A DNA stretch of 64,000 nt, taken from positions 612,414 through 676,413 of the forward strand of contig NZ_SGWR01000002.1 of the NCBI RefSeq assembly GCF_004217315.1, read 5' to 3'. Shown here in pieces: positions 48,311 through 56,568 of this stretch (position 1 is the stretch's first letter; each line of letters starts with the position of its first letter). Under the pieces are notes generated by a model, which was given only the letters and a program-made list of their open reading frames with translations, was not told the origin of the DNA and did no database searches. The position numbers and the translations under genes were made by a program. This DNA is from Corticibacter populi. GTDB lineage: Bacteria > Pseudomonadota > Gammaproteobacteria > Burkholderiales > Burkholderiaceae_C.

Positions 48311-49294
48311 TTACTTGAGCCAGCCCTTGCGGCGGAAGTAGATCATCGGGATGGCCGCGCTGGCCAGCATCAGCCCGAGTGCATACGGGTAGCCATAGGC
48401 CCAGTCCACCTCCGGCATGAACTTGAAGTTCATGCCGTAGATGCTGGCAATCAGCGTCGGCGGCAGCAAGGCCACGCTGGCCACCGAGAACAGCTTGATG
48501 ATCTTGTTCTGGTTGATGTTGATGAAACCGACGGTGGCATCCATCAGGAAGTTGATCTTTTCAAACAGAAAGGCCGTGTGGCTGTCCAGCGACTCGATGT
48601 CGCGCAGGATCTGGCGCGCATCCTCGAACTGCTCGGCACTGAGGATCTTGCTGCGCATCAGAAAGCTGACGGCGCGGCGCGTGTCCATCATGTTGCGGCG
48701 GATCTTGCCGTTCAAATCCTCGTGCCGGGCGATGCTGCCCAGCACCTCGCCGGCCTGCTCGTCATTGACCTCACCCGAGAGGATGCGCTGGCTGGCCGAG
48801 TCAAGCTCGTCGTAGATGGTCTCGAGCGCGTCGGCCGAGTATTCGGCATCGGTGTCGAAGAGGCTCAGCAGCACTTCCTTGCAATCCTCGATCAGCCCCG
48901 GCACGCGGCGCGCGCGCAGGCGAAAAAGGCGGAACACCGGCACATCCTCCTCGCGGATGGAGAACAGCACGTTGTGGCTGCGCAGGTTCGGGTTCTGCAG
49001 ATTCATGATGAAGGCCACCCGCACGTAGCGCGGATTGTCGTCCTCGATCAGGAAGTCGCTGCGGATGTGCAACTCGCCGTTGTCTTCCTCGTAGAAGCGG
49101 GCCGACTCCTCGATGTCGTCATCGACCGCATCGTCGGGAATGAGCAGCGAGAAGTGTTGCTTGACCCAGAACTTCTCCTCGGGGGTGGGCGACTCCATGT
49201 CGACCCAGACAGGCTGGAACTGGGTGAGATCGTGCAGGGTGTCGATTTCCTTCTGCACGAGCCGACCATTGACCAATGTAAACACGTTGAGCAT
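48311..49294 (-). CDS. corA: Magnesium/cobalt transporter CorA
   Basis: This 327-residue protein has a large N-terminal cytosolic domain and two C-terminal membrane helices. The selectivity signature YGMNFKFMPE (GMN near residue 287) follows helix 1, and the protein ends in a basic tail after helix 2. It forms pentameric channels for Mg2+ and Co2+. A leader hairpin (49347-49388) lies upstream of the start. Confidence 0.94.
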   Translation of the reverse strand: MLNVFTLVNGRLVQKEIDTLHDLTQFQPVWVDMESPTPEEKFWVKQHFSLLIPDDAVDDDIEESARFYEEDNGELHIRSDFLIEDDNPRYVRVAFIMNLQNPNLRSHNVLFSIREEDVPVFRLFRLRARRVPGLIEDCKEVLLSLFDTDAEYSADALETIYDELDSASQRILSGEVNDEQAGEVLGSIARHEDLNGKIRRNMMDTRRAVSFLMRSKILSAEQFEDARQILRDIESLDSHTAFLFEKINFLMDATVGFININQNKIIKLFSVASVALLPPTLIASIYGMNFKFMPEVDWAYGYPYALGLMLASAAIPMIYFRRKGWLK

Positions 49295-49616
49295 GAAACG
49301 CGCTCCTGAGTGGCGAAGTTTGCAAGAAAACGGGGGATCTGGGTGTGCTTTCAGCCCCCGCTCGCATTACTGCCCGGGCGCTGAAAGCGACCGACTCGGG
49401 TCAGCTTCCATGGTGATTGCTCCTGCTGAAAACGCATGGCTGATAGGGGATGGCGTGGGGTGCGGCCCCGTTGCCATTGCTCTTTGAGGCCATCGCATGC
49501 CATCGTGGCGCGCTCCTGCGCACCACATGAGAGCGGCGATTATCGCACCAGCACAGCGCACGCGGCGTCAAGTGGCACAGGTTTCCGGTGCCAGCCAACG
49601 GTATTTCGCCGGCGCC
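49295..49616 (-). promoter_or_regulatory. corA upstream region with leader hairpin
   Basis: This 322-bp gap contains a nine-base inverted repeat, GCTTTCAGC (49347-49355) and GCTGAAAGC (49380-49388), within what may be the corA leader. The loop is GC-rich. Leader-based control by Mg2+ is possible but I recognise no known Mg riboswitch. The remainder shows no gene. Confidence 0.4.
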
Positions 49617-50468
49617 TCAGCCGGCCGCCGAACCACCCAGCAGCGCCATGGCGCGTTGCAGGTCCTGCCAGGCGCCTGCCTTGGCATGTGCGGCGCGCAG
49701 CAGGTAGTTGGGGCTGTAGGTCACCACCACCGGCAGGCTGCCGAGCTGGTGCCGGGCCCGCCGCAGCACCCCCAGTGGCTCACGGGTCTGCAGCAGTTGC
49801 TGCGCCGACGCCCGTCCCATCACCAGCACCACGGCAGGTGTCACCTGCGCGATCAGCTCGGTCGCCATCACGCTGGCCAGGCCATCGGCAGGCGCCTTGC
49901 GTGTCCAGCTGCACCAGATCCGGGACTGTCCATACAGGCCCATGGCGCGCAGCATGTTGTCGAGCAGGCGGCGCGCCTGCTCTGCGTCATCGCCCAGCTC
50001 GGCGGGGTCGTCAACCACCAGCAGCCAATTGCCGCCGGCCGACTCCGCCGCACTGTCCCCGGCGGCGGCATAGAGCGCCTGCGCGGGCGCCAGATGCCAG
50101 CTGGGAGCGGCATCGGCCAGACCCTGGACGGCGCCTTGCGGCGCGGCGATCTGCGGGGCGCGCGGGGCAGGAGCCGATGAAGGTGGTTGTGCGGGGGTCC
50201 AAGCCAGCGTTGGTTCTGGCGCCGGCACCGGTTCGACCTGACGGGTTGCCGGAGCGGGAACCGGTGCCTGCTCCGCCGCGACGGGAGTGGGCGTCACCGG
50301 GCCCGCGGCCGTCTGGGGCAATGCCGCCGCAGTTACCCCTTTAGGCTCTCCTTTGAGAGGGTTGAGTGGTCGCGGCTGCCACCACAGCTCCACGCCCATG
50401 GCCTTGAGCATGGCCTGACGCCGCTCGTCCAGTTCCAGGCCGGCCGACACGCTCGCTGGATGACTCAT
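49617..50468 (-). CDS. Uracil-DNA-glycosylase-like protein, degenerate
   Basis: This 283-residue protein has an N-terminal helix (ERRQAMLKAMGVELWWQPR), a long Pro/Ala-rich linker (residues about 40-115) and a UDG-fold C-terminal domain. The final block TYSPNYLLR corresponds to the family motif TxHPSYLLR, and RRLLDNMLRAMGL matches the segment after motif A. However, the motif A position reads VVDDPAELG rather than GEAPG, the motif B His is Ser, and the four Fe-S cysteines of type 4 UDGs are absent. Catalysis is therefore doubtful. The ATG overlaps the rimI stop (ATGA). Confidence 0.7.
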   Translation of the reverse strand: MSHPASVSAGLELDERRQAMLKAMGVELWWQPRPLNPLKGEPKGVTAAALPQTAAGPVTPTPVAAEQAPVPAPATRQVEPVPAPEPTLAWTPAQPPSSAPAPRAPQIAAPQGAVQGLADAAPSWHLAPAQALYAAAGDSAAESAGGNWLLVVDDPAELGDDAEQARRLLDNMLRAMGLYGQSRIWCSWTRKAPADGLASVMATELIAQVTPAVVLVMGRASAQQLLQTREPLGVLRRARHQLGSLPVVVTYSPNYLLRAAHAKAGAWQDLQRAMALLGGSAAG

Positions 50469-51040
50469 GTGCCAGCCCCCACTTGTGCCTGATACGCATC
50501 AGGTACGTCATCAGGTGCGTCATATGGCAGCAGCTTGCGCATCACCAGTGCATCCTCACGCTGTTGACCATCGAGCGGGTAATAGTTGCGCCGCCACGCC
50601 ACCTCCTCGTAACCAATGTCGCGATACAGTGCCTGCGCCGCCCCATTGCTGCGCCGCACCTCCAGCCAGATCTGCAGGGCCGGCAGGCGCCGCGCCCACC
50701 ATTCCAGCGCGGCCATCAGCACGCGGCCCAGCCCCTGGCGGCGCAGCCCCGGCGCAACCGTGACGTTGAGCAGGTGCACCTCGTCCACGCCGGGCATGGC
50801 GACGAAATAACCCAGCAGCACATCACCGCGCAGCAGCAGCGGAATGTGGAAACCGCCCTTGAGCGAATCGCTGAAATTGCCGCGCGTCCATGGATGGCTG
50901 TGGCTGGCCTGCTCCAGCACCATCACGGCATCCAGATCGGCCAGCCCCATCAGGCGCCATTGCAAAGGCGCGCCAGCTTCCCCGACCGCCGGGCCTGGAC
51001 CGGGCGACAGAGTAGGGAAATCGGTGGAGAGGTCGAGCAT
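50465..51040 (-). CDS. rimI: Ribosomal protein S18 alanine N-acetyltransferase RimI
   Basis: This 191-residue GNAT enzyme has the acetyl-CoA loop VAPGLRRQGLGRVLM and the RimI-type segments SHSHPWTRGNFSDSL and WLEVRRSNGAAQALYRDIGYEEVAWRRNYYP. It extends E. coli RimI (148) by about 25 residues at the N-terminus and a short tail. The usual partner tsaB is not adjacent. It precedes the UDG-like gene with an ATGA overlap. Confidence 0.92.
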   Translation of the reverse strand: MLDLSTDFPTLSPGPGPAVGEAGAPLQWRLMGLADLDAVMVLEQASHSHPWTRGNFSDSLKGGFHIPLLLRGDVLLGYFVAMPGVDEVHLLNVTVAPGLRRQGLGRVLMAALEWWARRLPALQIWLEVRRSNGAAQALYRDIGYEEVAWRRNYYPLDGQQREDALVMRKLLPYDAPDDVPDAYQAQVGAGT

Positions 51041-51142
51041 CGATAGACTGTCTGCAAACGGGAAATCTGCAAGCGGGAAAAGGGCAAGGCCGAAAGTATA
51101 GGGCAGCCCTCCACGGCAGGTGCCGAATGCAGCCAGGGCCGG

Positions 51143-52417
51143 TCAGCCGGCCAGCGGCGAGACGCTGCCCGGCCGGCCGGGCAGGTGCAGGCTGGCCACC
51201 GGCGCGGGCGTGCTGGCGATCAGCTTGCCCGCCTTCCAGACCTTCAACCGCGTCGCGCGCAGGCGGATCGCCTCGACCGGATCGCGCGCCTGCAGCAGCA
51301 CGAAGTCGGCCTTGGCGCCGACTTCCACCCCGTAGCCCTGCAGGCCCATGATGGCTGCTGGCGTGGTGGTGACCGCCTCGAAGCACTGGCGCATCGCCGC
51401 CTGGCTGGTCATCTGTGCCACGTGCAGGCCCATGTGGGCGACTTCGAGCATGTCGCCGCTGCCGAGGCTGTACCACGGGTCCATCACACAGTCCTGGCCA
51501 AAGGCGACTGGAATGCCGGCCGCCAGCAGCTCAGGTACGCGCGTCATGCCGCGGCGTTTCGGATACGTATCGTGGCGGCCTTGCAAGGTGATGTTGATGA
51601 GCGGATTGGCAATCGCCGCGACGCCTGCCTCCCTCATCAACGGCAGCAGCTTGGAGACGTAGTAGTTGTCCATGCTGTGCATCGAGGTCAGGTGCGAGCC
51701 GGCGATGCGGCCCTGCAGACCCAGGCGCTGCGCTTCATAGGCCAGGCTTTCGATGTGGCGGCTGAGCGGGTCGTCGCTTTCGTCGCAGTGCATGTCCACG
51801 CGCAGGCCGCGCTCGGCCGCCAGCTCGCACAGCCAGCGCACGCTCTCGGCGCCGTCTGCCATGGTGCGTTCGAAATGCGGGATGCCGCCGACCACGTCCA
51901 CGCCCATGTCGAGAGCGCGAATCAGGTTGGCCTTGGCGCCGGGGCTGCGCAGCAGGCCGTCCTGCGGGAAGGCAACGAGTTGCAGGTCGATGTAGGGCTT
52001 GACGCGCTCCTTGACGTGCAGCAGCGCCTCGGTCGCCAGCAGGCGTGGATCGCACACGTCCACATGGCTGCGAATCGCCAGCAGCCCGCGCGCCGCTGCC
52101 CAGTCGCAGTACGCCAGCGCGCGCTCGATGATGGCGTCTTGCGTCAGCAGCGGCTTGAGCTCACCCCACAGCGCAATGCCTTCGAGCAGCGTGCCGCTCT
52201 GGTTGACGCGCGGCAGGCCGTAGCTGAGCGTCGAATCCATGTGGAAGTGCACGTCGACGAACGGCGGCGCAAGCAGCAGCCCGCTGGCGTCGGCCTGCTC
52301 GGCGGCCTCGGCCTGCAATGCGGGCTCGATGGCGGCGATGGTGCCATCCTGTACGGCCACGTCCTGGCCAGTGCGACCATCGGGCAGGTTCACGTTTCGG
52401 AGGATCAATTCGAACAT
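51143..52417 (-). CDS. codA: Cytosine deaminase-type amidohydrolase (CodA-like)
   Basis: This 424-residue metal-dependent hydrolase resembles E. coli CodA over its whole length. Metal and substrate residues are seen at His57/His59 (VHFHMD), Gln152 (FPQDG), His210 and Glu213 (HCDESDD), His242 (HLTSMHS) and Asp309 (FGQDCVMDPWY). In E. coli the next residue is Asp314; here it is Cys310, and the preceding His is Gln. That region shapes substrate choice, so isocytosine or another pyrimidine/pterin could be the true substrate. It is the last gene of the transport/URC array, 66 bases after permease 2, and would feed uracil into that pathway. Confidence 0.85.
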   Translation of the reverse strand: MFELILRNVNLPDGRTGQDVAVQDGTIAAIEPALQAEAAEQADASGLLLAPPFVDVHFHMDSTLSYGLPRVNQSGTLLEGIALWGELKPLLTQDAIIERALAYCDWAAARGLLAIRSHVDVCDPRLLATEALLHVKERVKPYIDLQLVAFPQDGLLRSPGAKANLIRALDMGVDVVGGIPHFERTMADGAESVRWLCELAAERGLRVDMHCDESDDPLSRHIESLAYEAQRLGLQGRIAGSHLTSMHSMDNYYVSKLLPLMREAGVAAIANPLINITLQGRHDTYPKRRGMTRVPELLAAGIPVAFGQDCVMDPWYSLGSGDMLEVAHMGLHVAQMTSQAAMRQCFEAVTTTPAAIMGLQGYGVEVGAKADFVLLQARDPVEAIRLRATRLKVWKAGKLIASTPAPVASLHLPGRPGSVSPLAG

Positions 52418-52483
52418 TTCAACGCTCCTTGGCGCGCAGTGAAAGAAGGCGGAAGCGGTGCAGCCGCCCGGGGGATGTCGCTA

Positions 52484-53410
52484 TCATCGCTCCCCCTTGC
52501 GGTAGGGTTTCATCAAGGCCTGCGGGTAGCTGGCGCGGCGCGCCATCACCACCAGTGCGACGATGGAGAGGATATACGGCAGCATCAGGTAGAGCTGGTA
52601 GGGCAGCAACCCGCCGCCGCTGCCTTGCTGCAGGCGCAGTTGCAATGCATCGAAGAAGGCAAAGAGCAGCGCGCCCAGCAAGGCCTTGCCGGGCCGCCAC
52701 GAGGCGAATACCACCAGCGCCACGCAGATCCAGCCGCGGCCGTTGACCATGTTGAAGAAAAACGCATTGAACGCCGCCAGGGTCAGGAAAGCGCCAGCGA
52801 CACCCATTAACGCCGAGCCGGCCACGATGGCGCCGGTGCGCACCCACGCCACCGGAATGCCCTGGCTTTCAGCCGCCTGCGGGCTCTCGCCCACCATGCG
52901 CACTGCCAGCCCCAGTGGCGTGCGCATCAGCCCATAGGCCAGCAGCGGCACCAGCAGCAGCGCCAGCAGCGTCAAGGGCGTTTGCGCATTCAGCACCGGA
53001 ATCGGCAGCCAGTCCATGGCCGCGAAGGGCGTGATGGTGGGTGGCGTATCGACGCGCGGGAGCTGCACGCGGTAGGTGTAGTACGCCAACGACGTCGCCA
53101 GCATGGTGATGCCCAGGCCCACGACGTGCTGCGACAGCGCCAGGCCGACGGTCAGCGCCGCATGCAGCAGGCCGAGAACGGCACCGGTCAGTGCAGCGGC
53201 CAGCACGCCGGTCCACAGGCCGTGGCCGGCATACACGGTGAGCCAGCCGACGAAGGCGCCGGCGACCATGATGCCTTCGATGCCCAGGTTGAGCACGCCA
53301 GCGCGCTCGCACAGCAGCACGCCCAGTGTGCCCAGGATCAGCGGCGTGGCGATGCGCAATACCGCCACCCAGAATGGCAGGCTGATGAGGGTGTCGATCA
53401 GTTCTTGCAT
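52484..53410 (-). CDS. ABC transporter permease 2, nucleobase/nucleoside type
   Basis: This 308-residue membrane protein has eight to ten helices and belongs to the BmpC/NupQ (YufQ) branch: the segment LGVLLCERAGVLNLGIEGIMVAGAFVG and PLGLAVRMVGESPQAAESQGIPV are diagnostic. It pairs with permease 1 (53749-54819) and the double ATPase to import nucleosides or nucleobases delivered by the BMP protein. ATG 53410 is the family start. A 338-bp repeat-bearing gap separates it from permease 1. Confidence 0.9.
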   Translation of the reverse strand: MQELIDTLISLPFWVAVLRIATPLILGTLGVLLCERAGVLNLGIEGIMVAGAFVGWLTVYAGHGLWTGVLAAALTGAVLGLLHAALTVGLALSQHVVGLGITMLATSLAYYTYRVQLPRVDTPPTITPFAAMDWLPIPVLNAQTPLTLLALLLVPLLAYGLMRTPLGLAVRMVGESPQAAESQGIPVAWVRTGAIVAGSALMGVAGAFLTLAAFNAFFFNMVNGRGWICVALVVFASWRPGKALLGALLFAFFDALQLRLQQGSGGGLLPYQLYLMLPYILSIVALVVMARRASYPQALMKPYRKGER

Positions 53411-53748
53411 GGGTTGTCTCCAAACCTGAGCGTTGGTGGTTTGGCTGAGGTCCGAGGCCGGGATGTGCGCCCGGGTGGCCACCTGCTTTCTTTGCTTCGC
53501 CAAAGAAAGCAGGCAAAGAAAGGCGACCCCATCGTCGGGTCCCGCTTCGCGGGATGCCTTGCGCTTCTCGGTCCGGGCGGGAACCTTCGGAAACTCGCTG
53601 CACTTTCCTTCGGAAAGCCCCGCTCAGACAGCCGAAGGTTCTTTTTCCGCCCGGCCCTGCGATGCTCAGCCCGACAGAGGGGGGAGGAGAGAGCCATGCC
53701 ACGTTGGTTCGCACGTGACAGGCCTTGTGGCTGTTTGCTTGCGGCCAT
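53411..53748. repeat. Structured intergenic repeat between the two permease genes
   Basis: The core, 53482-53654, is a chain of inverted repeats: CCTGCTTTCTTTG/CAAAGAAAGCAGG (53482-53494 and 53501-53513, perfect), a GACCC/GGGTC pair, CCCGCTTCGCGGG (53541-53553) and AACCTTCGG/CCGAAGGTT (53582-53590 and 53632-53640) flanked by CCGGGCGG/CCGCCCGG. I associate this kind of element with dispersed repeats in Burkholderiales genomes. Open frames crossing it are not protein-like. Only one copy is in this window. Confidence 0.75.
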
Positions 53749-54819
53749 CTACGCTGTCCTGCCAAAACAAAAGCGGTACTGCGTCAGCAAGCCCGCCACC
53801 AGCACCGCCAGCAAGGCCACCGCGACGATCACGTCGGCGATGTAGGTGGGCACGCCAACGGCGCGGCTCATGCTGTCGGCGCCGACCTGCACGCCGGCCA
53901 CGAAAATCGCCGCCAGCACCACGCCGGGCGGGCGCAGGCCGGCCAGCATGGCGATGACGATGCCGGTGTAGCCAAAGCCGGGCGACAGATCCAGCGTCAC
54001 GTAGCCGGTGCGGCCGGCCACCTCGACGGCGCCGGCCAGGCCCGCCAGCGCGCCCGAGATCAGCGCCGCCCAAACCACCGTGCGCAGCGTGCCGACGCCA
54101 GCAAATGCCGCCGCGCGCGCATTGGCGCCGGTGGCGCGGATATCGAAGCCCAGCACGCTGCGCTCGAGCAACAGCCACAGCAGCAGCGCCAGGCCCACTC
54201 CCCACAGCAGCCCGGTATGCAGCCGCGTGCCCGTCAGCAGACGCGCCAGCTCCAGTTCCGGCTGTAAGGCGACGGTCTGCGGCCAGCCCATGCCCATCGG
54301 GTCTTTCATCGCGCCATCGAGCAGCGCCGAGACGGCCAGCAGCACGATGAAGTTGAGCAGCAGCGTGGTCACCACCTCATCGACGCCCAGCCGGGCTTTC
54401 AGCAAGGCGGGCCCGAGCAGCAGCACGGCACCGGCCAGCGCGGCGGCCAGCATCATCAGCGGAAACAGCAGCCAGGGCGACAGCGCCAGCCCGCTGCCAC
54501 CATGCAGGCCGCCCACCGCGACGGCCGCCAGCGCCCCGGCATAGAGCTGCCCTTCGGCGCCGATGTTGAACAGCCGCGCACGAAACGCCACCGCCACCGC
54601 CAAACCAGTCAGCATCAGCGGGATGGCGCGCGTGAGCGTCTCGCTCCAGGCGAACTTCGAACCGAAGCCGCCTTGCAGCAGCAATGCAAAGGTCTGTCCC
54701 ACGGGCTTGCCGGCCCACAGCACCAGCAACGCCGCCACCAGCAGCGTGAACATGATCGCCAGCAGCGGCGCCACCGCCATCGCGGCGCGCGAGGGGCTAT
54801 TGCGTTTCTCCAGCCTCAT
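53749..54819 (-). CDS. ABC transporter permease 1, nucleobase/nucleoside type
   Basis: This 356-residue membrane protein is of the BmpB/NupP (YufP) branch, shown by FRARLFNIGAEGQLYAGALAA, the helix GVDEVVTTLLLNFIVLL and SVLGFDIRATGANARAAAFAGV. It forms a heterodimer with permease 2. The start overlaps the stop of the ATPase gene (4 bases, ATGA), so it is coupled to it. A structured repeat follows the gene. Confidence 0.92.
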   Translation of the reverse strand: MRLEKRNSPSRAAMAVAPLLAIMFTLLVAALLVLWAGKPVGQTFALLLQGGFGSKFAWSETLTRAIPLMLTGLAVAVAFRARLFNIGAEGQLYAGALAAVAVGGLHGGSGLALSPWLLFPLMMLAAALAGAVLLLGPALLKARLGVDEVVTTLLLNFIVLLAVSALLDGAMKDPMGMGWPQTVALQPELELARLLTGTRLHTGLLWGVGLALLLWLLLERSVLGFDIRATGANARAAAFAGVGTLRTVVWAALISGALAGLAGAVEVAGRTGYVTLDLSPGFGYTGIVIAMLAGLRPPGVVLAAIFVAGVQVGADSMSRAVGVPTYIADVIVAVALLAVLVAGLLTQYRFCFGRTA

Positions 54820-56396
54820 GCGCCCACCCTTTCAACGCTGGGCGCGGCGGTGGCAGGCGCGTGGCTGCCCGCCATCGCCAGGCCGATGGTGTCCCGCGTC
54901 CACGCCCCGGCCGGCAAGGCTTCGGTCAGATGGCCGGCGTGCATCACCGCGATGCGGTCGCCCAGCAGCATGACTTCATCAAGGTCATCGGAGATCAGCA
55001 ACACCGCGGCACCGGCATCGCGCGCGGCCAGCAACTGCTGCTGCACATAGGTGACGGCGCCGATGTCCAGCCCCCAGGTCGGCTGGTGGGCGACGATCAG
55101 GCGCGGGCGCTGCGGCTGGCCATCCGCACCGGTGGCGGCCAGCACGCGGCCCAGAATCAATTTTTGCATGTTGCCGCCCGAGAGCGAGCGCGCTGGCACG
55201 TCCAGCCCACCGCCGCGCACGTCGAACGCCTTGGCAATGCGCGCGGCCTCGCTGCGCGCCGCGCCGCGCCGCACGAAACCCCAACGCTTGAGTGGGCCGG
55301 GGCCGGCATGCAGGCGCTCGGCGATGGCGTTTTCCCACACCGGCAGATCGCCGACCACGCCGGTGCCATGGCGGTCCTCCGGGATGCGCGCGACGCCGTG
55401 GCGCACCAGCCAGGCCGGGTGGGTGCGCAAGGGCTGGCCCAGCAGTTGGGCCTCGCCGCGGCTGGCGGCAGTGGTCCCGCACAGCAGCGCCGCCAGCGCT
55501 CCCTGGCCATTGCCGGAGACGCCGGCGACGGCAACGATCTCACCGGCGCGCAGCGCCAGGCCGACGCCCTGCAAACCGTCGGCCGTGTGCACGCCCGCCA
55601 GCGTGCAAACGGTCTCACCCACCTGCCGGGTGGGTTGGCGCACCCCTGCCGTGACAGGGTGGCCCACCATGGCGCTGGCCAGTTGCATCTGCGTGGCGCC
55701 CGCGGCCGGCATCTCGGCCACCAGCTTGCCGCCGCGCAGCACGGCAATGCGGTGCGAGACGCGCAGCACCTCGGCCAGCTTGTGGCTGATGAAGACGATG
55801 GCGAGGCCTTGCGCGACCATCTGCTGCAGCGTGTCGAACAGCGCCTCGCTCTCCTGCGGCGTCAGCACCGCAGTCGGTTCGTCGAGGATCAGGATGCGCG
55901 CACCGCGATACAGCGCCTTGAGGATCTCGACGCGCTGGCGCTCGCCCACGCCCAGGTCGGCCACACGTGCCTCGGGCGCGACCGGCAGGCCGAACTGCGC
56001 GGCCACCGCCAGCAGCTTGTCGCGCGCGGCACGGCGTTTCGATTGCGGCGCCAGCAACGGCTCGGTGCCAAGCACCACGTTGTCGAGCACGCTGAGGTTG
56101 TCGGCCAACGCAAAGTGCTGGTGCACCATGCCGATGCCCGCGGCCAGCGCAGCCCGCGGGTTGCCCGGTGGCAGCGGCTGGCCGAAGGCTTCGATGGTGC
56201 CGGTATCGGCCACGTAATGGCCGAACAGGATGGACATCAGCGTGGATTTGCCCGCGCCGTTCTCGCCCAGCAGCGCCAGCACCTCGCCAGCATGCAGTTG
56301 CAGGCTGATGTCCTGATTGGCCTGCACGCTGCCGAAGCGCTTGCTGATACCCGTCAGGCGCAGCACTGGCGCGGCCGTGGAATTCATCATGTCCAT
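54816..56396 (-). CDS. ABC transporter double ATPase, nucleobase/nucleoside import
   Basis: This 526-residue protein contains two ABC domains. The first is canonical (GENGAGKST Walker A, ARVADLGVGERQRVEILKALYRG, ILILDEPTAVLTPQE). The second has GVSGNGQGALA in place of Walker A, LSGGNMQKLILGR and IVAHQPTWGLDIGA in place of Walker B (His-Gln replacing Asp-Glu), as in NupO/YufO-type proteins where one site is degenerate. ATG 56396 has AGAGG at 6 bases. A hairpin-rich leader of about 170 bp separates it from the BMP gene. Confidence 0.92.
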   Translation of the reverse strand: MDMMNSTAAPVLRLTGISKRFGSVQANQDISLQLHAGEVLALLGENGAGKSTLMSILFGHYVADTGTIEAFGQPLPPGNPRAALAAGIGMVHQHFALADNLSVLDNVVLGTEPLLAPQSKRRAARDKLLAVAAQFGLPVAPEARVADLGVGERQRVEILKALYRGARILILDEPTAVLTPQESEALFDTLQQMVAQGLAIVFISHKLAEVLRVSHRIAVLRGGKLVAEMPAAGATQMQLASAMVGHPVTAGVRQPTRQVGETVCTLAGVHTADGLQGVGLALRAGEIVAVAGVSGNGQGALAALLCGTTAASRGEAQLLGQPLRTHPAWLVRHGVARIPEDRHGTGVVGDLPVWENAIAERLHAGPGPLKRWGFVRRGAARSEAARIAKAFDVRGGGLDVPARSLSGGNMQKLILGRVLAATGADGQPQRPRLIVAHQPTWGLDIGAVTYVQQQLLAARDAGAAVLLISDDLDEVMLLGDRIAVMHAGHLTEALPAGAWTRDTIGLAMAGSHAPATAAPSVERVGA

Positions 56397-56508
56397 TCCG
56401 TGCCTCTTTTCAACGCCCATTCGCAGCACACCAGGCGCATCGCATGCAATGGGCGCATGCCAGGACCAGTGACCGAAGCGCAACGGGCTTTGCCAGACCG
56501 CTGGCGGC

Positions 56509-56542
56509 ACCTCCCTTCCCGCGCAGCGGGAGAAGGGGTGGG
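56509..56542. repeat. Imperfect hairpin ahead of the ABC ATPase gene
   Basis: CACCTCCCTTCCCGC and GCGGGAGAAGGGGTGGG pair with small mismatches around GCA. It lies between the BMP and ATPase genes on the minus strand and could reduce expression downstream of the binding-protein gene. A hairpin of this general kind is common between genes in high-GC bacteria. Confidence 0.5.
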
Positions 56543-56568
56543 GGCGGCGCAACCGCACGGGGCATGCG

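Noticed and set aside
53433-53957. Open frames across the gap between permease genes
   Set aside because: They cover the hairpin repeat, lack ribosome sites and give low-complexity basic translations; frames of this kind over repeats are often mis-annotated.
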